From positions 1 through 35,664 of the IMG/VR virus record IMGVR_UViG_3300029286_000136: 35,664 nucleotides of DNA. One strand, given 5' to 3'. Shown one piece after another: positions 16,580 through 24,916 of the stretch. The notes beneath the pieces were generated by a model. The model was not told the origin of the DNA. It did no database searches and was given only the letters and a program-made list of their open reading frames with translations. The first letter of the stretch is position 1, and each line of letters opens with the position of its first letter. This stretch comes from a virus. The translations under genes were made by a program, and so were the position numbers.

Positions 16580-16996
16580 ATGACAACTTATACATTTACA
16601 AAAGAATCAGTCAGAAAAATTGCCGACACAGTAAGACGTGTCCAAGGTACAGGAAATACTATTGGTAGTAATGGGGTTAAACGCCGTGATTATTCCGAAG
16701 GTAGCGCAACGGTTGCTTATAGAATAGAAATAGTAAGTTTTATAGAAACAACTGAATTTGCAGATTATTATTTAGCAACATATTCTTCGCTTTTACCCGA
16801 GTATGATGATATGCCATCAAAACAATGTATTGCTACTACACTTGTTGTAATAAATAATTTTATTCCAGCGGGAACAAAATTAATAGGATTTTCAACAGGA
16901 TATTCAAAGCTTACTGGCGAAGGGGAATCAGAAGAAAATTTGCCAATATATTGCGTATCTATACCTTTGTGGGAAACCATGGAAGCTGAGGAATAA
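16580..16996 (+). CDS. Putative tail tip-associated protein
   Basis: A 138-residue protein. ATG 16580 is preferred over an upstream frame opening inside the previous gene because it begins directly after that stop (16575-16577). It has an N-terminal basic helix (TKESVRKIADTVRRVQ) followed by beta-rich sequence with Gly/Ser. It contains an acidic C-terminus. No family is recognised. Its place between baseplate candidates suggests a small structural protein. Confidence 0.55.
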   Translation: MTTYTFTKESVRKIADTVRRVQGTGNTIGSNGVKRRDYSEGSATVAYRIEIVSFIETTEFADYYLATYSSLLPEYDDMPSKQCIATTLVVINNFIPAGTKLIGFSTGYSKLTGEGESEENLPIYCVSIPLWETMEAEE

Positions 16997-16997
16997 A

Positions 16998-18473
16998 ATG
17001 AGTGGATGGATAGATTATAATATAGATGATACTTTAGAAAGTTTTAATAATCGATTAATAACGCCAGTACTACAAGCGTTATGTGATGCTTTAGAAGAAA
17101 AATATCTTGCTATTCCTTTAGGTATTGGGTTTGGATGGCAACCTAGTAGTTTTAGAGCGAGATTTCATGAAGAATTGCAAGCAATAATTGGTTATTATTC
17201 TGTTAATAGTTCTGATGATACCCAACCTTATTATATTCAATGGAGAAATTTTTTTATTAATAATGGATTTTATACTGAAGAAAATGTAAATGAAGCAATG
17301 GAATCTGTCACAAATAATAGCATAAATACAACACTATTATTTGCGCGGAAATATGGAGTTAATGGTATTCCTAATATATTTTTAGGAGAATTTGCAAAGG
17401 ATGTATATGATTTATTGAATACGATGACAAATATAAATAATAATTATACTGATTATCATATGCACTATAAACTTATTATAGGATCAGAAGAATCAGGACC
17501 TTTTGATCTTCCTTATGACATGACATCTCAAGGAAGATATTTTCCGTTGTATGGATGTAATGGACGAACAAGAATACAAAACTCAGCTGGTAGCGGTTGG
17601 TATAAACATCACACGGAAATAATTTCTGTAGAAGATCCCGATGAGTATGGCTATCCTTCTTATGCCGTAGAGGTTTTTGACGGATTTAACGATGGACCTT
17701 ATGTTTATTTGAATTATGTATCTCAAATACCAGTAATTTCTTCATCTATAAAATTAATTTTTAACAATCCAACATATAATTCAGCAAGGCAATTTAAGTA
17801 TATATTAGAAGGATCTTATGATCATGATATTTTAACGAGTGGATTATTAATTGTAGGATATAATTATAGCATTACAACTTATATTGAAGGCGATGATTTT
17901 GTAAATGTTGGTGGAAGCAACGCTACTGGTACAACATTTATCGCTACTGGTACAACTCCTAGCGTATGGACACAAAAGAGTAAAATTATTTGTATAGGAA
18001 AAAATACTACAAGCAGTACAATAAGCACAACCGAAGAAGTTGATGGCAAAAAATTATATGTAAAGCATGAACAAGATTATACTGTATTGATAAATGGGCC
18101 ATCATATATAGCAACTTGCGAATTAAATCAAAATGAAATTACAATAACAACGGAATTAACTGTTACTCCAACTTATAATAATAATGACTCATCATTGCCA
18201 CCTAGTATAATAGGCAATCCTAAAATATATATGATACCTAATACAACATGGAGTAAATACGCTTATTCACGTGCTACAATTCCAAGTATTTGGCCTATGC
18301 CTCCATGGTTAGCAGAAGATTCTGGAGGAATTTATTTACGGAATGGTCACATATATAACTGGTATGCCGATGGGGCTGATTGTGGTTATAGTTATGGTCA
18401 TGCTTATGGTAGCAGTAAAATATTGCTTTATGTTAAGCCCATTTTTGATTTTAAAAAACCAGAAGAAGTATAG
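16998..18473 (+). CDS. Putative tail/baseplate structural protein (491 aa)
   Basis: A 491-residue protein, with GAGG before the ATG. The N-terminal 170 residues are helical (YNIDDTLESFNNRLITPVLQALCDALEEKYLAI). The rest is Tyr/Asn/Ser/Thr/Gly-rich beta sequence of the kind seen in receptor-binding or upper baseplate proteins. It is the last gene before promoter P3, ending the head-tail operon. No catalytic motif is visible. The exact role is unassigned. Confidence 0.55.
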   Translation: MSGWIDYNIDDTLESFNNRLITPVLQALCDALEEKYLAIPLGIGFGWQPSSFRARFHEELQAIIGYYSVNSSDDTQPYYIQWRNFFINNGFYTEENVNEAMESVTNNSINTTLLFARKYGVNGIPNIFLGEFAKDVYDLLNTMTNINNNYTDYHMHYKLIIGSEESGPFDLPYDMTSQGRYFPLYGCNGRTRIQNSAGSGWYKHHTEIISVEDPDEYGYPSYAVEVFDGFNDGPYVYLNYVSQIPVISSSIKLIFNNPTYNSARQFKYILEGSYDHDILTSGLLIVGYNYSITTYIEGDDFVNVGGSNATGTTFIATGTTPSVWTQKSKIICIGKNTTSSTISTTEEVDGKKLYVKHEQDYTVLINGPSYIATCELNQNEITITTELTVTPTYNNNDSSLPPSIIGNPKIYMIPNTTWSKYAYSRATIPSIWPMPPWLAEDSGGIYLRNGHIYNWYADGADCGYSYGHAYGSSKILLYVKPIFDFKKPEEV

Positions 18474-18517
18474 TTCGAATATCAGTTAAATAAAATGAAA
18501 TATTTTTAAAATAACTA

Positions 18518-18545
18518 TTGACTTTTTTTAAAAAAAGACTATACT
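18518..18545 (+). promoter_or_regulatory. Sigma-70-type promoter P3 for the fibre genes
   Basis: -35 TTGACT (18518-18523) in CTATTGAC, 16-bp spacer, -10 TATACT (18540-18545). The same -35 context and spacer length as P1, P2 and P4. A ribosome binding site AGGAG lies 30 bp downstream at about 18569. Confidence 0.75.
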
Positions 18546-18559
18546 ACATATATAGTATA
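18540..18559. promoter_or_regulatory. Inverted repeat over the -10 of P3
   Basis: TATACTA (18540-18546) and TAGTATA (18553-18559) are perfect 7-bp arms with a CATATA centre, covering the -10 and the predicted start point. P1 carries the same half-sites in the opposite arrangement. Possible operator. Confidence 0.45.
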
Positions 18560-18577
18560 TTAACTTTAGGAGAAATT

Positions 18578-21500
18578 ATGCCTGTTACACCTCAAAAAAT
18601 ATATTTTGATATTCAGAGCAACAACATTTTGTTATCATCAGGTTTGGTTCCCAATAAAAACGAATTATATCCTGAAATAAAAATAGGACAAAAAAATACA
18701 GTTGTAAACGTCCAGGTTGTTGATGGGGATATTGCAACGCCTTGCACTTCTTTCCCTTATGATTGTTCAGCTCAGTGGTTAACAGATAACGATTTTTCAA
18801 ATCCTGTTTATACAGATTTTGCAGTAGGTAGTCATTGGACAGCATCAGGACAAGGCACTTCAGAATACTATTATATTGATGCTTTAACTGCAAAGCCAAT
18901 AGCTGTTTATGCTAATTCAATCGCATTAGTTGAAGGAACGCTCGGAAGCTTAACTGTTGGACAATGGGCTTATGGCGATAATGATACAATAGGGTCAAGC
19001 AAAGTATATGTTAGGCTTGCAGATTCTACAGATCCCGACACAAAAACAGCTGGGTATATACAATATATTAATTCAGAAACTTATACACCACTATTTTTAA
19101 TGGCTTTAGGCGATACTTTTAATCTTACGAATTCTTGGTTTGACACAGAAACCCTTACTTATAGAACACCTGATATAACTGAAGGAGAAATTTCTTTTAC
19201 TTTAAATTCAAATACTTCTGACTTTATAGACCGCTTAGGAACTGATTCTCTTGCAACGCCAGCTCCTTGGACGGAAATTCAATTATTATCAGCTGGTGAC
19301 GGATACCATTTCCAAACTCTGAAATTCCCTTTTAGATGTGCAAATAAACTTCTTCCGAATCCTCTTTCTCCTGATGATCCAGGTGCTGCATTTTATAATA
19401 AAACTGAGTCTGATTTGAAATATTTAATTGATTCTAAAAATGTTGTTATCTTAGATTCAGCAACTGCTAACATAATTCTATTCAGTAAAGTTAATCTTGA
19501 TGCTTGTAAATTTGCGTTTGTTTTTAGCGATACGGTTTATGAAAATAGAATAGAAGCAAAAATTGCTATAGAAAGCGATGACTCAATAATTCCTCAAAGC
19601 ATAGAATGGAATTACAATGATGGCGAACAGATAAGTATTTCTTACACATTGGATTTGTCAGGTGATTATGTAAGAATAAATATTACTAATAATTCAGGGA
19701 ATACTATTACGGGTGATTATCAAATCTTTGAACTTGCCGATAGTGGACTTGGAGCTAGTACTGATGGTTTTGTCTGGTTGGGGGCTTGGAATTCGGAAAC
19801 AACTTATAATGCCGGTGAAGCAGTGTCTTTAGGCGGAAGTTCTTATATTAGTAATGTAGAGACAAATCTTAATCATACGCCTCCAAATGCTTCTTACTGG
19901 GATTTACTCTGCACGGGTACGCCAGTTAGTATAACAGCTAACAGGGTAGCTATATCAGACGGAACAGGAGCAATAATAGCTAGCCCAGTAACTAATACGG
20001 AAGTAGGATATGTGAGCGGGGTTACTAGTGCAATACAAACTCAGATAGATGCTAAAGTTGATGAGAACGTTGCTATAACTCCTGCAACTAAAACTAAAAT
20101 CCAATACGACGCAAAAGGATTAGTACTGGCTGGAACAGACGCCACTACAGCCGACATCTTAGACTCAATGAATGCCCGCTATGTTACTGATTCTCAGTTA
20201 GTTATCCTAGCGAACACTAGTGGGATTAATAGCGGAGATGATGTTTCTGCTCCTGCTAGTCACGCCTCTCAACACACGGATGGAACTGATGATATTCAGA
20301 CAGCTAGTGCAGCGCAAAAGGGGTTGATGTCTATAGCACAGGCTAGTGCATTAGACACTGCAACAAATGCAAACACTGTCTCAACAATAGTTAAGAGGGA
20401 TTCAAGCGGTAATTTCTCAGCTGGAACTATTACTGCATCTTTAACTGGTAATGCTTCGACTGTTACAACAAATGCAAACCTTACTGGACCAGTAACATCT
20501 ACTGGAAATGCAACAGCAATTGCATCCGGAGCGATCAATGCGAATATGCTTCAAGCTACAGCCACAGACTTAGGTGCTGCAGATGTCACAGTTAATCTTG
20601 GAAATTCTAATGGAACTTATAAAACGAATCTTACTACAGATGGGAATATTGCGTTGCAGGAAGGGGCAATATCAGCTACGTTTGGATTAATAATGTCGTC
20701 CTCCAGCAACGTTGGGGGAATTGATTGTAGATTAAGTGGTACAGCTGCCACTAAATATGGGATAACATCCATTATAAGTGGAGCGTCAACAACAAACCAA
20801 GGTTTATATATCAGCGTTACTGGAGCAACTAATAACTGGGGTCTTAATATCGCAGAAGTTCCTGCTAGCGCAACTAATTATGCAGTGTATAGCCAAGCAC
20901 TAGCAAAAAGTTATTTTGCTGGCATTTTGGGGTTAGGTATTACATCTCCCACGGCAATTTTGCACATCAAAGCAGGGACAGCTACAGCAGGGACATCTCC
21001 ACTAAAATTAACGTCTGGAACACTTTTGTCTTCTCCCGAAGCTGGAGCTATAGAATTTTTGACGGATTCATTTTATGCTACTATTACAACAGGTACAGCA
21101 AGGAAAACTTTTGCTTTCTTGGAAGCTCCGAGTTTTACAACTAACATAACTACTCCTATTTGCAATACTCCTCAAGTAAAAACAGACACGTCAACGCCTA
21201 CAGATTTAACGATTACTACAGGTGCAGTAAAAACTTTGGTACTGGGAACTGTAGTTTATAATGATGCTAACATTGGGGCTCTTACGTTACGAACTGGCGG
21301 AACTGCCCCTGGGTTTGTGCAAATATTAGATAATGATGGAGACGCAACTGGAATTTATACGGTAGGATTTGCTGTAGCTGAAGAAGGTTCTGGGGTTATT
21401 GAAGTTCCGCACGGATATAAAGAAGGAACCAACTTAGTATTCCATATTCACTGGGGAGCTAATGACGCTCCTGCTGGCGGAACAGATAACGTGAAATGGC

Positions 21501-21796
21501 AGTTAATATATAGCGTATCAAGAACTAATGCTACTTTCCCCGACTCAATAACTGCTACTGCTGTTGAAGTCGCTTACACAACGCAATATAACTGGCTAAT
21601 AACAGATGTTGCTACTATCACAGGCGCAACGGGCGGAGTAGATGGAGGAAATATAAAAATCGGGGATCAAGTCCACTTTACAATAAAAAGAATTGCAGCT
21701 TCGGCAGATGAATTTGGTGGAGAAGCTTTAATAGCAACATTAGGGTTTCACTACCAAGCAGATACTATCGGTTCAAGAGCAATTGGAACTAAATAA
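18578..21796 (+). CDS. Large tail fibre with carbohydrate-binding-like module (1072 aa)
   Basis: ATG 18578 follows AGGAG and lies downstream of P3, so the in-frame extension from 18518, which overlaps the promoter, is rejected. The N-terminal ~390 residues probably attach to the tail. Residues about 397-445 resemble a CBM5/12-like chitin/sugar-binding module (WLGAWNSETTYNAGEAVSLG, then a YWDLL end). Next come fibre-type segments (TSAIQTQIDAKV at about 485; Thr/Gly/Asn-rich TGNAST repeats at about 620-660). A C-terminal beta-rich domain with FHIHWGAND near residue 955 may bind the receptor or drive trimerisation. Its codon use is less AT-biased than the cassette at 3-6.6 kb. Confidence 0.85.
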   Translation: MPVTPQKIYFDIQSNNILLSSGLVPNKNELYPEIKIGQKNTVVNVQVVDGDIATPCTSFPYDCSAQWLTDNDFSNPVYTDFAVGSHWTASGQGTSEYYYIDALTAKPIAVYANSIALVEGTLGSLTVGQWAYGDNDTIGSSKVYVRLADSTDPDTKTAGYIQYINSETYTPLFLMALGDTFNLTNSWFDTETLTYRTPDITEGEISFTLNSNTSDFIDRLGTDSLATPAPWTEIQLLSAGDGYHFQTLKFPFRCANKLLPNPLSPDDPGAAFYNKTESDLKYLIDSKNVVILDSATANIILFSKVNLDACKFAFVFSDTVYENRIEAKIAIESDDSIIPQSIEWNYNDGEQISISYTLDLSGDYVRINITNNSGNTITGDYQIFELADSGLGASTDGFVWLGAWNSETTYNAGEAVSLGGSSYISNVETNLNHTPPNASYWDLLCTGTPVSITANRVAISDGTGAIIASPVTNTEVGYVSGVTSAIQTQIDAKVDENVAITPATKTKIQYDAKGLVLAGTDATTADILDSMNARYVTDSQLVILANTSGINSGDDVSAPASHASQHTDGTDDIQTASAAQKGLMSIAQASALDTATNANTVSTIVKRDSSGNFSAGTITASLTGNASTVTTNANLTGPVTSTGNATAIASGAINANMLQATATDLGAADVTVNLGNSNGTYKTNLTTDGNIALQEGAISATFGLIMSSSSNVGGIDCRLSGTAATKYGITSIISGASTTNQGLYISVTGATNNWGLNIAEVPASATNYAVYSQALAKSYFAGILGLGITSPTAILHIKAGTATAGTSPLKLTSGTLLSSPEAGAIEFLTDSFYATITTGTARKTFAFLEAPSFTTNITTPICNTPQVKTDTSTPTDLTITTGAVKTLVLGTVVYNDANIGALTLRTGGTAPGFVQILDNDGDATGIYTVGFAVAEEGSGVIEVPHGYKEGTNLVFHIHWGANDAPAGGTDNVKWQLIYSVSRTNATFPDSITATAVEVAYTTQYNWLITDVATITGATGGVDGGNIKIGDQVHFTIKRIAASADEFGGEALIATLGFHYQADTIGSRAIGTK

Positions 21797-21808
21797 ATAG
21801 GAGTAATT

Positions 21809-22111
21809 ATGAGCGAATATATAAAAAAAGCAATTGAAACAGAGTCAGGATACGAAGCAACATGCTGGGTAGCAACTAGCGTATACATAGACCTTAAAGC
21901 CAGTTGTGCAGTTATAACACTAGAAGGTTATAAAGACTTCGAAGCAAAACAAGCCGGTAAAACTATAATGGGAAAAAGGGATGTTAGAGTAGAAGGCATT
22001 GATGCTCTTTCAGTTTTTTATTCGGTGCATAATACAGTAGTATCTACAATTCTTGCAAATGCTGAATTTGCTGGTGGAACTTTAGAACAAACGGAGGATA
22101 CAAATGAGTAA
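21809..22111 (+). CDS. Small protein downstream of fibre (100 aa)
   Basis: A 100-residue acidic protein of mixed predicted alpha/beta structure, with AGGAG upstream. The frame ends TNE-stop, overlapping the next small gene. No domain recognised. The setting between two fibre genes suggests a fibre assembly factor or minor virion protein, but this is inference. Confidence 0.6.
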   Translation: MSEYIKKAIETESGYEATCWVATSVYIDLKASCAVITLEGYKDFEAKQAGKTIMGKRDVRVEGIDALSVFYSVHNTVVSTILANAEFAGGTLEQTEDTNE

Positions 22112-22238
22112 TTTCTTTTCGAAATGTTGGGCAGGATTAAAAATAGCTTTTACTTTTGGGAAAAAGTATTATGAAGAAAATCCTGAAACAGTTAAGAAGA
22201 TCATTGAAGAAGGGAAAAAAATAATTAATAAGGAGTAG
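22104..22238 (+). CDS. Very small amphipathic protein (44 aa)
   Basis: ATG 22104 overlaps the previous stop by eight bases and has ACGGAGG 12 bases upstream, a strong ribosome binding site. Stop TAG at 22236-22238. The 44 residues start MSNFFSKCWAGLKIAFTFG, an amphipathic or weakly hydrophobic helix, and end in a charged helix (KKIIEEGKKII). It could be a membrane-active peptide such as a holin-like factor, but no lysis gene adjoins it. Function unknown. Confidence 0.6.
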   Translation: MSNFFSKCWAGLKIAFTFGKKYYEENPETVKKIIEEGKKIINKE

Positions 22239-22242
22239 TATT

Positions 22243-23307
22243 ATGACAAAGCGAATCAAAAAATTTACTGCTCCGAGTCCTGATACAGTTGAAATTGTAG
22301 CAGATACTTTTGTTGGTGATATTACTGGAGACGTTACTGGCAATGTTACTGGCAATGTTACTGGAAATATAACTGGTAATGTTGTTGGGTCTGTTACTGG
22401 TAATGTTACTGGCAATTGTACTGGGGCTTCGGGATCCTGCACAGGAAACGCTGCAACTGCAACATTGGCAACTAATGCTACAACTGCAACCACAGCTACT
22501 AGCGCAACTACAGCTACTAGTGCAACCACGGCTACAACTGCAACAGTAGCACTTGGAGTTAAAGAACTTGGAGGTCAAGATTTACCTTTGGCTGCTATTG
22601 CAGATGGTCAATATCTTAAGAGATCCGGAGAAGCTATTATAGGATCAATTCCGGCCGGTGCTGGTGATGTAGTTGCTCCGGCAACTAATACAGCAAACTA
22701 TATTCCTCAGTGGAACGGAGCAAATTCTAAGACTTTAAAAGATGGGTATCCTGTTTCGGCAACAGCTGGAGCTGCAACTATTCCCGTTTCAGACGGCTCT
22801 AACAAGTTAGATACTTGGATTTCAGACGCTTCAACCACGGTAAAAGGGAAAGTGGAACTTGCTATTGATACAGAGGTTACAACTGGATCAAGTGCAACTC
22901 TAGCAGTAACTCCGGATGCGCTTGCCGGGTCTACGATATTCGGGGTTAAATCTATCAATGTTAACGCTATACTTGCAACAACAGATGTAACCGTAGCAGA
23001 CGGACACGCCTATATCGGGCCTCTACCCGCCGCTCTAAATGGTATGAATCTTATATCAGCAACTGGCTCAACAATTACAGCTGGGGTAACTAATGCCACA
23101 ACCATTCAGATTTACAATGTTACCGATTCGGTTGATATGCTTTCAAGCCCTATTTCTATTGCTTCGACAGCAACTTTAGGAACTGGAACGGTTGACGCTG
23201 CTCATGATGATGTAGCAACAAATGATATGCTAAGGATTGACGTTGATGCTATAAGCACTACAGCCCCCAAAGGATTATTTGTAACAATGCAATTTCAACT
23301 TCCTTAA
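22243..23307 (+). CDS. Second tail fibre with tandem TGN repeats (354 aa)
   Basis: A 354-residue fibre-like protein preceded by AAGGAG. Residues about 25-65 are tandem four-residue V-T-G-N units, followed by Ala/Thr-rich repeats (TATSATTATSATT), which suggest an extended trimeric shaft. Next comes a conserved phage-fibre segment (STTVKGKVELA, TGSSATLAVTPDAL) at about 185-225. The C-terminus is a beta-rich domain (residues about 230-354) that may be receptor-facing. Related to the shaft segment of the 1072-residue fibre by composition. Confidence 0.78.
   Translation: MTKRIKKFTAPSPDTVEIVADTFVGDITGDVTGNVTGNVTGNITGNVVGSVTGNVTGNCTGASGSCTGNAATATLATNATTATTATSATTATSATTATTATVALGVKELGGQDLPLAAIADGQYLKRSGEAIIGSIPAGAGDVVAPATNTANYIPQWNGANSKTLKDGYPVSATAGAATIPVSDGSNKLDTWISDASTTVKGKVELAIDTEVTTGSSATLAVTPDALAGSTIFGVKSINVNAILATTDVTVADGHAYIGPLPAALNGMNLISATGSTITAGVTNATTIQIYNVTDSVDMLSSPISIASTATLGTGTVDAAHDDVATNDMLRIDVDAISTTAPKGLFVTMQFQLP
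22315..22436 (+). repeat. Imperfect 12-bp tandem repeats in fibre gene
   Basis: About ten units of the form GTTACTGGCAAT with third-position changes, coding V-T-G-N. A second zone of imperfect Ala/Thr repeats follows at about 22450-22550. Repeats of this kind can change copy number by slippage or recombination, altering fibre length. Confidence 0.8.
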
Positions 23308-23318
23308 AGGATTGATAT

Positions 23319-23882
23319 ATGACAACTTATACATCGCATTATCCAACTCAATCTAGCACGTATGTAAAAGCAACAACTGAAAATGCTAGCAATACGTATC
23401 ATCCTTATTATGCTACCGATCCAACTAAATCTTTAACTGGAGTAGCTACAGGTAATGCTTGGGTATCATCTGATTTAACAATAACAAATCAAAGATTTCA
23501 TATAGATTTAGAAAGTAGCTATATTATAAGAAGATTTTATTATGAGAATTATCAAGATTCTGGTAATACAAATATAGGTTGCAAAAACTTTACGTTTTGG
23601 GGAAGTAATAATGCTGGAGCTTTTGCAGAGTTAACTTATGCAACAAATACAAATTGGACTCAGTTAACAACAAATATATCGCAATTACTTGAGCACGTTA
23701 ATTCTGATGTTGTAGATCCGAAATATGTCTTAGTTACAAATTCTACTGCTTATAGATATTATGCTGTTAAAATTGCAGATACCTGGGGTTCTACTGGAGT
23801 TATGGGCATAAGAAGGATAGAACTACAAACAGAAGATGGATTTGAGCCAGTTACATTTATTCCAAGAATAATTTATTTTTAA
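23319..23882 (+). CDS. F5/8 type C (discoidin)-like adhesin (187 aa)
   Basis: A 187-residue protein matching the coagulation factor 5/8 C-terminal (galactose-binding-like) layout. An N-terminal ALLY-like turn precedes TDPTKSLTGVATGNAWVSS, then FHIDLESSYIIRRFYYEN, then NFTFWGSNN, and a C-terminal YRYYAVKI...GIRRIEL. This domain binds cell-surface carbohydrates, so it is probably a host-recognition tip or an accessory adhesin. Encoded right after the second fibre, with AAAGG upstream of the ATG. Confidence 0.8.
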   Translation: MTTYTSHYPTQSSTYVKATTENASNTYHPYYATDPTKSLTGVATGNAWVSSDLTITNQRFHIDLESSYIIRRFYYENYQDSGNTNIGCKNFTFWGSNNAGAFAELTYATNTNWTQLTTNISQLLEHVNSDVVDPKYVLVTNSTAYRYYAVKIADTWGSTGVMGIRRIELQTEDGFEPVTFIPRIIYF

Positions 23883-23895
23883 ATAAGGTAAGATT

Positions 23896-24150
23896 ATGAG
23901 TTTTATACAGAAAAAGTGGAAAGCTATAGTAGGAACAATTCTATCGTTCTTATTATCAGCAGCAATTTGGGGGATAACTGAATGGAATGATTTTAGAGTA
24001 TTTAAAGAAATCTCAACGCTGAATATTGGAGAGTTAAAAATTCTCGCAAAGGAAACTCAAGAAAGCTTAAAGAGAATCGAAATTCAAATAGGTAGATTAG
24101 AAGAGCGGATAGATAGAAAAAATAACAAAGAGTTAGCACTTAATAAATGA
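23896..24150 (+). CDS. Small membrane/coiled-coil protein, possible holin
   Basis: An 84-residue protein. One predicted transmembrane helix (IVGTILSFLLSAAIWGITEW, about residues 11-30) is followed by a charged coiled coil (about residues 45-80, with ETQESLKRIEIQIGRLEERI). The layout resembles some small phage holin or spanin-like proteins but the topology is not diagnostic. It closes the rightward late region, where lysis genes often lie. The last 18 bases overlap the convergent minus-strand gene. Confidence 0.6.
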   Translation: MSFIQKKWKAIVGTILSFLLSAAIWGITEWNDFRVFKEISTLNIGELKILAKETQESLKRIEIQIGRLEERIDRKNNKELALNK

Positions 24151-24330
24151 TTGACCTTCTTTTAGTCTAAGTTCTTTTCCGTTTTCAAGTTTTACATAAA
24201 ATTCCGATATTTCATAATAACTCAAATTTTTATATACAACTCCATGGATTCCGTGTACGCCATTTACAAACCAATAGGGGATATAAATAATATCCCCGTC
24301 TCTTATAATTTTACCATGTATGTCTTTCAT
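24133..24330 (-). CDS. Hypothetical protein (65 aa)
   Basis: A 65-residue minus-strand protein with Gly and Tyr-rich beta character (GDIIYIPYWFVNGVHGIHG). No clear ribosome binding site precedes the ATG. Downstream end overlaps the convergent plus-strand gene. It follows the structured gap at 24352-24420. No family is recognised. Confidence 0.5.
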   Translation of the reverse strand: MKDIHGKIIRDGDIIYIPYWFVNGVHGIHGVVYKNLSYYEISEFYVKLENGKELRLKEGQSFIKC

Positions 24331-24351
24331 TATGTTATTTTAATTTAGAAA

Positions 24352-24420
24352 CTCCTGATTTGTCAAATTGGCTCAGGAGAAAGCCTTTGCATCTTGACTA
24401 TCGCAAGCAACTATCAAGAT
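24352..24420. other. Two adjacent inverted repeats, possible RNA structure or terminators
   Basis: Repeat 1: CTCCTGA (24352-24358) with TCAGGAG (24373-24379), loop 14. Repeat 2: ATCTTGA (24391-24397) with TCAAGAT (24414-24420), loop 16. They fill the gap between two minus-strand genes. Repeat 1 read leftward is followed by TTTCTAAATT, a poor U-tract. A TTGACA on the minus strand lies in its loop (24361-24366). The function could be termination, attenuation or a regulatory RNA. Confidence 0.5.
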
Positions 24421-24762
24421 TTATTTTAATGGTGCATCTCTAGGAAAATCAACATTTAGTTTTGTAGTAACTGTACCTTCCATCTTCCAAAAGCTTGCAT
24501 CTTTATATTCTTTATCGATGCTTACACTACTTCCAGCTGGTGCAGATGTATACTTTGTAGTTACATAACCTAATTTTAAGTTGCAGAATGATGTAGCGTC
24601 TCCAACAAAAGAAGGAACTGAAACATCTAGTCCAAATACCGTTGATTCCAAAGCTAATGCTTTTTTACTGAAGTCAATCTGAGCACAGGAACAAACAAAC
24701 AATGTTCCAACTGCTACAATGGTTAAAAATAATACGTATAAAATAGTTCGTGCTATTTCCAT
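24421..24762 (-). CDS. Phage-encoded lipoprotein
   Basis: A 113-residue protein with an N-terminal hydrophobic segment (about residues 5-24) ending in a lipobox-like FVCSCAQ. The Cys at 24 or 26 would be the lipidated residue after signal peptidase II. The mature part is beta-rich, containing LKLGYVTTKYTSAPAG. Phage lipoproteins are often expressed to block superinfection by binding the phage receptor, but no family assignment is possible here. The upstream AAAAAAGGC is a weak ribosome binding site. It belongs to the leftward region. Confidence 0.75.
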   Translation of the reverse strand: MEIARTILYVLFLTIVAVGTLFVCSCAQIDFSKKALALESTVFGLDVSVPSFVGDATSFCNLKLGYVTTKYTSAPAGSSVSIDKEYKDASFWKMEGTVTTKLNVDFPRDAPLK

Positions 24763-24777
24763 AATTAGCCTTTTTTG

Positions 24778-24909
24778 TTAATTTTTAAAATCGTGTATTG
24801 CCGCCAAAAATGCAAAAAAACAAAAGATATAACTTTCGAGCATAAATTGAATTGGAATATTAAAATGTTTCATTATTGTAAAAATAATTATCAGTAAACA
24901 AATTCTCAT
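24778..24909 (-). CDS. Small hydrophobic protein (43 aa)
   Basis: A 43-residue frame with a hydrophobic N-terminus (ICLLIIIFTIM) and a second hydrophobic run (YIFCFFAFLAAI), so likely a membrane peptide. ATG 24909 lies just downstream of the preceding gene stop, with AGGA about 12 bases upstream. It may be a membrane regulator or a holin-type protein. The short length makes the call tentative. Confidence 0.45.
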   Translation of the reverse strand: MRICLLIIIFTIMKHFNIPIQFMLESYIFCFFAFLAAIHDFKN

Positions 24910-24916
24910 ATTTTTT

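Noticed and set aside
18518-18577. Extended N-terminus of the 1072-residue fibre
   Set aside because: It would start at TTGACT, which is the -35 box, and would read through the promoter. ATG 18578 has AGGAG upstream.
22137-22529. Long open frame on the minus strand over the second fibre gene
   Set aside because: It is a low-complexity Val/Ala-rich reading of the 12-bp repeats. The plus-strand frame has the ribosome binding site and fibre features.
22315-22550. Possible CRISPR array or diversity-generating template
   Set aside because: The repeats are 12-bp coding units without spacers, and there is no reverse transcriptase or cas gene nearby.
24391-24420. Classical rho-independent terminator
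   Set aside because: The stem is only 7 bp, the loop is 16 nt and no U-tract follows in either direction. Kept as an unassigned structure.
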